Source of the DNA: Paenibacillus sp. MMS20-IR301
GTDB lineage: Bacteria > Bacillota > Bacilli > Paenibacillales > Paenibacillaceae
Direction: 5' to 3'
Assembly: GCF_032302195.1 (NCBI RefSeq)
Contig: NZ_CP135275.1
Span: forward strand, 2,294,001 to 2,358,000
DNA: 64,000 nt
The notes under the pieces were generated by a model. That model was not told where the DNA came from, did no database searches, and saw only the letters and a program-made list of their open reading frames with translations. Below, in pieces: positions 42,496 through 50,063 of this stretch (position 1 is the first letter of the stretch; each line of letters starts with the position of its first letter). The translations under genes were made by a program, and so were the position numbers.

Positions 42496-43314
42496 ATGAC
42501 AACTAACGCAGCCTGTTACATTCTAACCGCAGGTTTCTCCTTCCACCACAAGCCGTTTCATATGTCACGCAGTGACGGCGTCCAGTATTATTTGCTGCGC
42601 CTGCAAACTGAAGGACGAAGCAGAACTATGGTCGGCGATACCCTTACTACCGTCGAGAGCGGCAATCTGATGCTGTTCGCACCAACCGATCCTTACTACT
42701 TAAGCATTGACAAGGAAGTTTATCCGCTCGGCAAGCCGCGGGTCGAGAGCGGCGATTATCATATTTTTTGCGGCGGTCCGTGGATTGAGGAGTGGTGGAA
42801 GCTCAAGCAGCGTCCGGCTGTGCTCCGGCTGCCGCTCAGCGATCATATTCTCGGCCTGTTCCGCCAGCTGGTGCTGGAGCAGCGCCGCCTATCGGATTCT
42901 TCACCAGACATCTCCGCTTGTTATCTGCAGATTCTCTGTATGGAAATTGACAGGCTGATGACCGAGCAGCCGGTGATTTCCCCCAAGGCTTATCTTGCAT
43001 ACCGGATGAAGCAATATGTTGAGGAGCATGCCTCTTATGCCTTCCGCCTGGAGGATGTGGCCAGCCATGTAGATATCTCCGTGTCCCGGGCTGTACATCT
43101 GTTCAAGGAGGCCTTCGGCACAACGATTGTCAAATATGTAAATGATGTCAGGCTCGATATGGCACGGGAAAAGATTACGTTCAGCCCGATGCCGCTGGAG
43201 CATGTCTCCGAGACCTGCGGGTTCGCCAACTACACCTATTTCCACCGTGTCTTCCGCAGCCGCTTCGGGATGTCCCCCAAGCAGTACCGCATACACAGCA
43301 GGGCACAAGCCTGA
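42496..43314 (+). CDS. AraC-family transcriptional regulator
   Basis: 272 residues: an N-terminal cupin-like sugar-sensing domain (about 1-150) and a C-terminal pair of helix-turn-helix motifs (about 172-270; FRLEDVASHVDISVSRAVHL and EHVSETCGFANYTYFHRVFR, ending FGMSPKQYRI). AGGAGG lies 4-5 nt before the ATG. It is divergent from the two-isomerase/two-dehydrogenase/kinase operon and most likely activates it in response to the substrate. Confidence 0.9.
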   Translation: MTTNAACYILTAGFSFHHKPFHMSRSDGVQYYLLRLQTEGRSRTMVGDTLTTVESGNLMLFAPTDPYYLSIDKEVYPLGKPRVESGDYHIFCGGPWIEEWWKLKQRPAVLRLPLSDHILGLFRQLVLEQRRLSDSSPDISACYLQILCMEIDRLMTEQPVISPKAYLAYRMKQYVEEHASYAFRLEDVASHVDISVSRAVHLFKEAFGTTIVKYVNDVRLDMAREKITFSPMPLEHVSETCGFANYTYFHRVFRSRFGMSPKQYRIHSRAQA

Positions 43315-43317
43315 GCC

Positions 43318-43530
43318 TCAGGCAGCCGGCAGATATGCAAAAGGAGCGCCATCCTGAAAGATCCGCTCCTTGTGTTTGATCTTATTCAATTGCTCCCGCT
43401 TGCCTGGTGTCTTCCGTACATGCTGGGAAATTGCGCCGTAATCCCCGTTGACCCTGCGGTTTCGTTCAGCACACCAGGTGCCGGAGCGTTCTGCCTGAAG
43501 CAGAACTTTTTGTGTCCGAGTACGTGCCAT
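43318..43530 (-). CDS. Small basic protein, conserved-looking, function unknown
   Basis: 70 residues, strongly basic, beginning MARTRTQKVLLQAERSG and ending IKHKERIFQDGAPFAYLPAA. Similar short basic proteins with a KHK motif occur widely in Bacillales, to my memory; none has a known role. GGAG lies 11 nt before the ATG. It lies 4 nt from the convergent end of the AraC gene. Nucleic-acid binding would be consistent with the charge but is not shown. Confidence 0.55.
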   Translation of the reverse strand: MARTRTQKVLLQAERSGTWCAERNRRVNGDYGAISQHVRKTPGKREQLNKIKHKERIFQDGAPFAYLPAA

Positions 43531-43689
43531 AAGCGACAACACTCCATTTCCATATACATATTCAGCGCCTCACGGCACTGTCAGCTTCATTGTATCATAG
43601 CGGCCCTGCTGCTGCCCGGTATAATCAACTATAGGCGTTTATTACCAGGCGGGAGCTTGCAACGTCAACAGTGTATTCAGGCTTCCGGC

Positions 43690-43719
43690 TTGCAGGATTA
43701 CGGCCTGTTACAGTATTCT
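43690..43719 (+). promoter_or_regulatory. Promoter of AIM24-family gene
   Basis: -35 TTGCAG (43690-43695), 18 nt, -10 TATTCT (43714-43719), about 75 nt before the start codon. Nothing else is recognisable in the 43.54-43.79 kb gap. Confidence 0.5.
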
Positions 43720-43793
43720 TGATGGGCAAGGAACTGGCGGCAGGCAAAGGATAAATCATTCTCTGCGCACAGCAGAATCAGGAGGAGAAATGT

Positions 43794-44474
43794 ATGAAAT
43801 ACGATGTGCTGTATGACGGAGCCTTCGCTATGCTGAAGGTAGTGCTCGATCCGGGCGAAAGTGTCAAGGCCGAAATGGGGGCAATGGTCGCTATGTCTCC
43901 GAATGTGGAGCTGCGCGGAACAGTCGACGGCGGGCTTATGCGCGGGCTCGGCCGGATGCTGAGCGGGGAGAAGTTCTTCTTCCAGGAGCTTACAGCAACG
44001 CGCGGGCAGAGCGAGGTGCTGCTGTCACCGGGGGCGATCGGGGATATCCAGGCGATCGAGCTGGACGGATCGTACAAGCTGCTTGTGCAAAAGGACGGCT
44101 TCCTGGCCGGAACCCACGGCATTCAGGTCAATACGAAGATGCAGAATCTGACTCGCGGCCTGTTCTCCGGCGAAGGCTTCTTCATCGTTGAGATCAGCGG
44201 CAAAGGCACGGTCTTCCTCTCTTCCTTCGGGGCGATTCACGCGATTAATCTCGGGCCGGGCGAAGAGATGATCATTGACAACGGTCACCTCGTAGCCTGG
44301 CCGGATTACATGAATTATAAGGTGGAAAAAGCCGCCTCCGGCTGGCTGAACAGCTTAACCAGCGGTGAAGCCCTGGTCTGCCGGTTCCGCGGCGAAGGCG
44401 TAATTCTGGTTCAGACCCGGAATCCCGGAAGCTTCGGAACATGGATTAAATCCTTCGTGCCGACAAGGCAATAA
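43794..44474 (+). CDS. AIM24 / TIGR00266-family protein
   Basis: 226 residues, all-beta, with the family pattern of three related beta-prism repeats: MLKVVLDPGESVKAEMGAM, LSPGAIGDIQAIEL, LSSFGAIHAINLGPGEEMII and HLVAWPDYMNYKVE. AGGAGG lies 6 nt before the ATG. Bacterial AIM24 proteins have no settled function; the mitochondrial relative affects inner-membrane organisation. A single gene. Confidence 0.85.
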   Translation: MKYDVLYDGAFAMLKVVLDPGESVKAEMGAMVAMSPNVELRGTVDGGLMRGLGRMLSGEKFFFQELTATRGQSEVLLSPGAIGDIQAIELDGSYKLLVQKDGFLAGTHGIQVNTKMQNLTRGLFSGEGFFIVEISGKGTVFLSSFGAIHAINLGPGEEMIIDNGHLVAWPDYMNYKVEKAASGWLNSLTSGEALVCRFRGEGVILVQTRNPGSFGTWIKSFVPTRQ

Positions 44475-44512
44475 CAGCGGCAGCACCATGCTGGCCGCAG
44501 CTAAGCAACTAT

Positions 44513-45103
44513 TCATGCCATAAGCTTGTCCAAATGGCCGGCAATCAAAGAAATCATATCTTCCGGCGTCACCAGTTCCGGATGAATCACACTATGTACA
44601 ACCAGTCCGTCCACTAAAGCATGCAGCCGTTTGATTTCCTGCTGCAGATCGAGATCCTTCCTTAACAGATTCACTGCATCAAGATACTCCAGCATCTGGC
44701 AGAATCCGCTGTACAGTCCATGGTGCACTTCCCGTTTCAGCGCCTGTATGGCGGGGTCTGCTGCTGCGCGTCCGACAAAAGCCAGCCAGACCTCCGCTTC
44801 CGCCCTCCTTTCTTCATCAATCGGCATTAATTCATGGATCAGCCTTTCCACATCCTGACGGGGATTCCCCGTAGATTCAAAGGCCCCGGTCCTCCGGTAC
44901 ACTTTCTCGCTCACAAGTCTCATTGAGAAGGCAAGCAGTTCAAATTGGCTGGCAAAATAATGCCGCAGCGATCCCAGCGACATCCCTGCCTCCCTGGCAA
45001 CATTCCGCACAGAAACAGCCTCGAGCCCATCGCGCCGGATGATCCTCCAAGCTGCCTCCGCCAGATGATTACGGCGTTCATCATGATCGACTATTTTTGG
45101 CAT
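44513..45103 (-). CDS. TetR/AcrR-family regulator (BetI-like)
   Basis: 196 residues. N-terminal TetR helix-turn-helix: LEAVSVRNVAREAGMSLGSL, then RHYFASQFELLAF. The C-terminal ligand domain has the BetI-like ERRAEAEVWLAFVGRAAADP. The ATG chosen begins the usual MPKIVDHDERR; upstream frame is not typical. A TATAAT lies only 7 nt before this ATG, so the transcript may be nearly leaderless. The target is not obvious: no adjacent transporter or enzyme is divergent from it. Confidence 0.8.
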   Translation of the reverse strand: MPKIVDHDERRNHLAEAAWRIIRRDGLEAVSVRNVAREAGMSLGSLRHYFASQFELLAFSMRLVSEKVYRRTGAFESTGNPRQDVERLIHELMPIDEERRAEAEVWLAFVGRAAADPAIQALKREVHHGLYSGFCQMLEYLDAVNLLRKDLDLQQEIKRLHALVDGLVVHSVIHPELVTPEDMISLIAGHLDKLMA

Positions 45104-45241
45104 AACGACATTATAGCATGGTCCTCCCCTGCAATTCCCTGCTCCATTAGTCGCATAATATTCCCCACAAAGTGAGGCCATTACATAGAAGCTGACTCAG
45201 GTACTTTGCGGGGACCCCAAAAATTCACAATCCTTAGCTAT

Positions 45242-45275
45242 AAAAAAGACGCGGGCTGATCATCAGCCCAGCGTC
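45242..45275 (-). terminator. Terminator of fur
   Basis: Minus strand: GACGCtGGGCTGA pairs with TCAGCCCgCGTC, followed by TTTTTT. Confidence 0.9.
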
Positions 45276-45295
45276 AGTAGCTACATCCCAGCAGC

Positions 45296-45769
45296 CTAAG
45301 ATACTGCCCGGCATTCCCGTTCTCCCTTGCAGCCGTTCCCCTTACAGGTGTTGTATGTGCCTTTGAAATCAAGCCGGTGATCCGTCACACTGAAGCCGTA
45401 TTCACGGGCCAGCCGCGCTTCCAGCTCCAGCAGCCAGTCCTCCTTAATCTCCTCCAGCTTGCCGCAGACATTGCAAATCAGGTGATGATGCATATGCTCA
45501 TGATCGTCATCGCGCAGATCGTACCGGGCCACGCCGTCACCGAAATTCATTTTCTCAACAATATGAAGTTCACACAGCAGCTCCAGCGTCCGGTATACGG
45601 TCGCCAGTCCCAGATGCGGATAACTGCGTTTAACCAGCATGTATACCTCTTCAACACTTAAGTGATCCTTCTCGTTATCCAGCAGCACCTGCACTATGGC
45701 CTCGCGCTGAGGTGTAAGCTTATAATTCTGTGCCGCAAACTGCTGGCTTATATTAGCTACTCGGTTCAC
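45296..45769 (-). CDS. fur: Ferric uptake regulator family protein, Fur
   Basis: 157 residues. Winged helix (YKLTPQREAIVQVLLDNEKD, GLATVYRTLELL) and the His/Cys-rich dimer domain (HEHMHHHLICNVCG). The C-terminal Cys set is TCKGNGCKGERECR. Closest in pattern to Bacillus Fur (KLTPQREA, HLS.E.VY.LVK, INFGDG.(S/A)RYDL). The GTG given has GGGAG 5 nt upstream; a GTG 12 nt earlier has no separate site. It should repress iron-uptake genes with Fe2+, likely including the IsdG-like gene. A perfect -35 TTGACA and a palindrome lie upstream, so it may be autoregulated. Confidence 0.9.
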   Translation of the reverse strand: MNRVANISQQFAAQNYKLTPQREAIVQVLLDNEKDHLSVEEVYMLVKRSYPHLGLATVYRTLELLCELHIVEKMNFGDGVARYDLRDDDHEHMHHHLICNVCGKLEEIKEDWLLELEARLAREYGFSVTDHRLDFKGTYNTCKGNGCKGERECRAVS

Positions 45770-45815
45770 CCGGGCTCCCACCTTTTACGGAAGTAATTCT
45801 ATCTCCGCAGAGTAT

Positions 45816-45830
45816 TAGTAATCGTTACGA
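45816..45830. promoter_or_regulatory. Metalloregulator-type palindrome upstream of fur
   Basis: TAGTAATCGTTACGA on the plus strand; on the other strand it fits the Zur consensus TCGTAATNATTACGA at 13 of 15 positions and the Fur consensus less well. A minus-strand TTGACA lies about 25 nt upstream of it, so the palindrome would cover the -10 region of the fur promoter. Confidence 0.45.
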
Positions 45831-45984
45831 TATAAGCATAACAAACTTGTCAAGCAATGAAAAGGCCTGACACCACTATGACAACAAGAGATTATTCCGG
45901 AGGAGTTCATTTGTGCCTAAGCCGGATTGTACGCTTCCCCATATCTTATATAGACTAAATCTCTTGAAAGTGAGGATGATCCGG

Positions 45985-46560
45985 ATGGCGAAAGTTAGAC
46001 CTAAGCAGACAGGGCAGCTTGTAACAGGCCGTGTGCTGCGCAGAGTTGCCGCGTCCATGCTGCCGTTCTACCGGAAAATAGCCGGAGACCGCAGGTTCGC
46101 CGCAGAATGGACAACTGCCGTAATCTCCGCAGACCTGGATCTGATGGGCAGACTGCTCGCCACGATTCCCGCCCTGGCCGGAGCAGAAAATTACGGAACG
46201 AACGGTATCGGCTACTTCATCTCCTTCCCCTTCCCGCTGCCGGTTGCCTTCTATACCAACGGAACTACGATTCCTCCGGGAACGGTGCAGTTCACCTTTA
46301 ATACAAACGCCCACCGCAGCATTGCCAAGTCCGTAATCCCCCTGTACCGTGAGCTTGCGGTCAGCAGCCGCTTTGCCGAGAGCCTTGCTGCGGCTATCCG
46401 CAGGAAGAACAGCCGTGCAGTGACGGCAATGATACGCAGCAGGGTTACAGCTGACTCGCTTAAATCGGTTACGATTGAAGAAAACGGCGTGGCCTTGCTG
46501 TTCAGAACCCGGTTCAGCAAATATCCGTACCGCAACCTGTTTTTTCAGGAAATGATGTGA
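45985..46560 (+). CDS. Protein of unknown function
   Basis: 191 residues, basic. Two similar halves seem present: SMLPFYRKIAGDRRFAAEWT and SVIPLYRELAVSSRFAESLA, each followed by an Ala/Leu-rich helix, separated by a hydrophobic strand part (GIGYFISFPFPLPVAFYTNG). This suggests an internal duplication. The ATG 9 nt after GTGAGG is preferred over an earlier in-frame start. I recognise no family. It sits between fur and the SLH-domain pseudogene. Confidence 0.65.
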   Translation: MAKVRPKQTGQLVTGRVLRRVAASMLPFYRKIAGDRRFAAEWTTAVISADLDLMGRLLATIPALAGAENYGTNGIGYFISFPFPLPVAFYTNGTTIPPGTVQFTFNTNAHRSIAKSVIPLYRELAVSSRFAESLAAAIRRKNSRAVTAMIRSRVTADSLKSVTIEENGVALLFRTRFSKYPYRNLFFQEMM

Positions 46561-46689
46561 AGACTGCAACCTTTACGGCATCCGGAGCGTCAAAGTAGGC
46601 AAGCAGAAGCGGTATCTCCTCCTCTTAGGGACGGTTCCCGCTTCCGGACGGCCAAGCGGCCCAACCTACACATCCGAGGTGGAATTCAA

Positions 46690-47349
46690 ATGAAGATCAA
46701 AAAGAGCGCAATTACAGCGGTTACAGCGGCAGCGCTGCTCTCCTTCTCGCTCGGCGGGCAGAGCTTTGCAGCGGCGGGCACATTCAAGGATATCAGCAAC
46801 GTAACAGGCAAGGATAAAATCAGCTCGCTTAAGGAGTAAGGACTGATTAAAGGCATCTCGGACACCCAGTTCCTCCCCTCCTCCAAGGTTACTGTGGCTC
46901 AGGGAATACAGTTCATCTCGGGCGGACTCCAGCTCAGCCTTGCTGCTATTGACTTCAACAAGGCCCCTGTGGCCAGTTCCATTTTCTCCAAGGTAAAGGA
47001 TAACAGCTGGTATGCTGAAGCCTTCATCAATGCGCACTATAACGGTGTAGAGATTCCTGCGGATATTGACCCGGCGAAGCCGATTACCAAAGAGCTGTTC
47101 ACGAACCTCCTGATTCAGGCCGTAGAGAAGGCCGGGAATCTGCCGATGATCAATATTGTCCCGGCTGACATTACGGATGCCGACGCGCTGAATCCTTCCT
47201 ACCAGGGCAGTGTTCAGCGGTCGCTGAAGTACAAGATCAATACGCTGGATGAGAGCGGCAAATTCAATCCGAAGAGCGAGCTTACACGTGCTGAAGCAGC
47301 CGTAATGCTCTACAACGCGCTTGAATATCTGAATTCCCCTGCGACATAA
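46690..47349 (+). pseudogene. SLH-domain secreted protein with in-frame TAA stop
   Basis: An intact signal peptide (about 1-28, ending SFAAAG) and the start of an SLH domain (FKDISNVTGKDKISSLKE) are followed at codon 50 by TAA (46837-46839). Reading continues in the same frame as GLIKGISDTQFLPSSKVTVA to a normal stop at 47349. SLH domains have an alanine/glutamine-type residue here (KE-x-GLIKG), so a single C-to-T change of CAA is the simplest cause. GAGGTGG precedes the ATG, and a terminator follows. Without the stop the protein would have 219 residues and bind cell-wall polymers. The break may be a real null allele or a sequencing error. The 130-nt leader has a GAAGCGG/CCGCTTC hairpin but no known riboswitch. 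Confidence 0.85.
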
Positions 47350-47358
47350 CTGCAACAA

Positions 47359-47396
47359 AGACAGCCCGGAATTCCCCTTCCGGGCTGTCTTTCTAT
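47359..47396. terminator. Bidirectional terminator
   Basis: AGACAGCCCGGAA pairs with TTCCGGGCTGTCT; T-rich tails on both strands (TTTCT and TTTGTTG). It serves the SLH gene and the convergent ABC operon. Confidence 0.85.
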
Positions 47397-47420
47397 GCAT
47401 CATTGCCTGTGTCCTTCAGC

Positions 47421-48170
47421 TCACTCTTCACCGCTGAGCCGGTTCAGGAACTGCAGTGCACGCGGATTACGCGTCTGCTCAAGCACCTGCTGCGGAGTTC
47501 CCTGCTCCAGAATGACCCCGTTATCCATCAGAATAATCCGGTCAGCCACATCAGCCGCGAATTTCATCTCATGGGTGACAATAACCATCGTCATCCCTTC
47601 ACGGGCCAGCTGCCTGATTACTTTCAGCACCTCACCGACCAGCTCCGGATCAAGCGCCGAGGTCGGTTCATCGAACAGCAGCACCTCAGGCTCCATAGCC
47701 ATTGCCCGGGCAATGGCTACCCGCTGCTGCTGGCCGCCGGACAGCTGGTGCGGATACGTATCCGCCTTGTCAGCCAGTCCCACCTTCTCCAGCAGCGCGA
47801 GCGCCTTCGCCCGCGCTTCCTCCTTGGACCGCTTCTGCACCGTCACCTGTCCCTCCATTACATTGCCGAGGGCCGTCATATGCGGAAACAGGTTGTAGGA
47901 CTGGAAGACCATTCCAGTCTGCTGGCGCAGGGCCAGCAAGGAACGCTGCGGGATTTTGACGCCCGGAGTGAATTCAAGCCGGATTTTATTTACGGTCAGC
48001 CGGCCCTTGTCAGGAAGCTCCAGCAGGTTGAAGCAGCGCAGCAGCGTTGTTTTCCCGGAGCCGGAAGGTCCGATTATCACCATCACCTGGCCATGCTCGA
48101 CCGTGAGATCAACACCCTTCAGAACCTCCAGCGGCCCGAAGGATTTATGCAGTTGCCGTATTTCAATCAT
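47421..48170 (-). CDS. Polar amino acid ABC transporter, ATP-binding protein
   Basis: 249 residues with Walker A GPSGSGKTT (about residue 33), LSGGQQQR, Walker B LLFDEPTSALD and the H-loop THEM. It is of the GlnQ/TcyC type. AGGAGG precedes the ATG, 12 nt after the permease stop. It is the last gene of a three-gene import operon; the substrate is probably a polar amino acid, cystine being one option. Confidence 0.9.
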   Translation of the reverse strand: MIEIRQLHKSFGPLEVLKGVDLTVEHGQVMVIIGPSGSGKTTLLRCFNLLELPDKGRLTVNKIRLEFTPGVKIPQRSLLALRQQTGMVFQSYNLFPHMTALGNVMEGQVTVQKRSKEEARAKALALLEKVGLADKADTYPHQLSGGQQQRVAIARAMAMEPEVLLFDEPTSALDPELVGEVLKVIRQLAREGMTMVIVTHEMKFAADVADRIILMDNGVILEQGTPQQVLEQTRNPRALQFLNRLSGEE

Positions 48171-48182
48171 AGGTCTTCCTCC

Positions 48183-48851
48183 TTAACCGGCCGAATAACG
48201 GTCCAGCCGTTTCTCCAGGTATTTCTGCAGCACCGACAACACCGAACAGAACAGCAGATAGAACAGCCCGGCTTCACAATAGAGCAGCAGCGGTTCGTAG
48301 GTTGTGGCTGTGATCTGCTGTGCTTTTCTGAACATCTCCACGTAAGTGATGCTGGCGGCAAGTGAGGTGTCCTTCACAAGACTGATGAAAGAGTTCGATA
48401 AGGGCGGTACCGAAACACGGGCAGCCTGAGGCAGAATTACGCGCCGCAGCGCCTGCCCCCGGCTCATGCCGACGGAGAACGCAGCCTCCCATTGACCTTT
48501 ATGTATGGACAGAATAGCCGCCCGGACAATCTCCGACGAATAGGCTCCGACACTTAGGGTGAAGCCGATAACGGCTGCAATGAACGGATCAAGCACAATC
48601 CCGACTGACGGAAGGCCATAGAAAATAATAAACAGCTGCAGCAGCAGCGGTGTTCCACGGATCACCCAGACGTAGAAGCCGGCGATCAGCTTCGGAATCC
48701 TCCAGGAGGATAAGCGGACCAAGGCTGTAATTACAGCCAGTGTAAGCCCGAGTACAAAGGAGACCAGCGTCAGCGGAATGGTAAAAGCCACCCCGGCTTT
48801 GAACAGAGGCAGCAGTGAATCGAGGAATATTTGTATTTTACGGTCATCCAT
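48183..48851 (-). CDS. Polar amino acid ABC transporter, permease
   Basis: 222 residues, five predicted helices, HisM-type permease. The start of the domain FLDSLLPLFKAGVAFTIPLT and the EAA loop EAAFSVGMSRGQALRRVILP, which contacts the ATPase, are clear. The ATG is preceded by AGGGTG; the longer frame is not needed for the domain. The binding-protein gene is 72 nt upstream. Confidence 0.9.
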   Translation of the reverse strand: MDDRKIQIFLDSLLPLFKAGVAFTIPLTLVSFVLGLTLAVITALVRLSSWRIPKLIAGFYVWVIRGTPLLLQLFIIFYGLPSVGIVLDPFIAAVIGFTLSVGAYSSEIVRAAILSIHKGQWEAAFSVGMSRGQALRRVILPQAARVSVPPLSNSFISLVKDTSLAASITYVEMFRKAQQITATTYEPLLLYCEAGLFYLLFCSVLSVLQKYLEKRLDRYSAG

Positions 48852-48923
48852 CTCTCTGACACCCTTCCCGGACAAGCAGGACGGAGACTTCCGGCTCCGC
48901 CCCTGTCCATAAGTTACCTGAGC

Positions 48924-49775
48924 TTATTTCGATACGTCAGCTCCAAAATATTTCTCGGAGATCTTCAGGTACGTTCCGTCACTGTGAATTGCTGCCAGCG
49001 CTTCGTTCACTGCCTGAACCAGTTCGTCATTGCCCTTCAGGAAGACAGCTGCACTATGCGAGCCTTCAGCAATCTCATCCACCTGCTTGATCTTGATATC
49101 CGGCTTCTGCTTCTTCAGATCCAGGAACGACAAGCCGTCATTAACGGTTGCATCAATCCGTCCGGAGGTCAGCAGATCAATCGCCTGGTTAAAGCCTTCG
49201 GTAGATACAATTTCCGCACCGTTGTCGATAGCAATCTGCCCAAGGTTGCTGGTCAGGGACTGGCCGGCTTTCTTGCCTTTCAGATCAGCAAAGGTCTTGA
49301 TATCCTGGTTGTCTTCAGGTACGATCAGCACCGCTTTGGATACGATATACGGGTCAGAGAAATCGTATTTCTCTTTGCGCTCATCCGTAATGGAAACTTC
49401 ATTGAAAATGGTATCGAACCGCCCCGCATCCATCCCGGCAAATATGCCGTCCCATTGGGTTTCGATGAACTCCGGTTCCACGCCCAGACGTTTCGTCACT
49501 TCTTCAGCAATCTCTACGTCAAAGCCGGTCAGCTTGCCGTTCGCATCATGGAACGTGAACGGAGCATAAGTACCCTCGGTTCCGATCCGCAGCTTGCCGC
49601 TGGCCTTAACAGCCTCCAGGCTATTCTGCTCTGCCGGTGCCGCATTATTACCGGCAGCTGCCGTAGGCTCTGCTGCATTCCCCCCGGTTGCTGCACTATT
49701 ATTATTGTTGCTGCCGCAAGCCGCAACCGCCACCATGGTCAGGAGCAGTACAAGTGTCAGGCTTAATTTCTTCAT
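48924..49775 (-). CDS. Polar amino acid ABC transporter, substrate-binding lipoprotein
   Basis: 283 residues: lipoprotein signal with lipobox VAAC (Cys about 20), an Asn/Ala-rich linker (20-50), then the SBP_bac_3 fold (about 55-280; LRIGTEGTYAPFTFHDANGK, GFDVEIAEEV, WDGIFAGMDAGRFDTIFNEV, KSGRID-type DLLTSGRIDATV). The first gene of the operon, as usual. Its upstream region has a promoter and a palindrome, suggesting specific control. Confidence 0.9.
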   Translation of the reverse strand: MKKLSLTLVLLLTMVAVAACGSNNNNSAATGGNAAEPTAAAGNNAAPAEQNSLEAVKASGKLRIGTEGTYAPFTFHDANGKLTGFDVEIAEEVTKRLGVEPEFIETQWDGIFAGMDAGRFDTIFNEVSITDERKEKYDFSDPYIVSKAVLIVPEDNQDIKTFADLKGKKAGQSLTSNLGQIAIDNGAEIVSTEGFNQAIDLLTSGRIDATVNDGLSFLDLKKQKPDIKIKQVDEIAEGSHSAAVFLKGNDELVQAVNEALAAIHSDGTYLKISEKYFGADVSK

Positions 49776-49831
49776 TAGATTAATCCCCTCTCATCTTTTC
49801 TCTTTAGGTCCCGGATGTTCCGGCAAAATGA

Positions 49832-49887
49832 ATAGTAACATCGCCTTACTGCACGCGTCAATACTTTTTCCGATTATTTTTATCGGA
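49832..49887 (-). promoter_or_regulatory. Promoter and palindrome of amino acid ABC operon
   Basis: Minus strand -35 TTGACG (49856-49861), 18 nt, -10 TACTAT (49832-49837). An inverted repeat TCCGAT-N7-ATCGGA (49869-49887) lies 7 nt upstream of the -35, where an activator would bind. No other element is visible in the 49.78-50.06 kb gap except the terminator of the next gene. Confidence 0.5.
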
Positions 49888-50001
49888 TTTATATTATTTT
49901 GTATTTTTGATAGTTTAGCTTACCCAAATTCCCGGTTATACATCAGCGGACGGGCAGATAATCTGCACGGAGAACCGGGAAATGGCACTGCTGAATATGC
50001 A

Positions 50002-50039
50002 AAACAGCGATCCTCCGGGTAACTGGAGAATCGCTGCTG
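50002..50039 (-). terminator. Terminator of the DHA2 transporter gene
   Basis: Minus strand: CAGCAGCGATTCTCC pairs with GGAGGATCGCTG, followed by TTTTG. Confidence 0.8.
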
Positions 50040-50063
50040 TATTAAGCGGTTAGCACGCTGCTT

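Noticed and set aside
46561..46689. Possible c-di-AMP or c-di-GMP riboswitch in the SLH gene leader
   Set aside because: A GAAGCGG/CCGCTTC hairpin is present, but the conserved segments of ydaO or GEMM aptamers are missing. Left as an unexplained leader.
46666..47403. 245-codon minus-strand frame over the SLH gene
   Set aside because: Antisense shadow. The plus strand has a signal peptide, SLH motifs and a terminator, and only one stop interrupts it.
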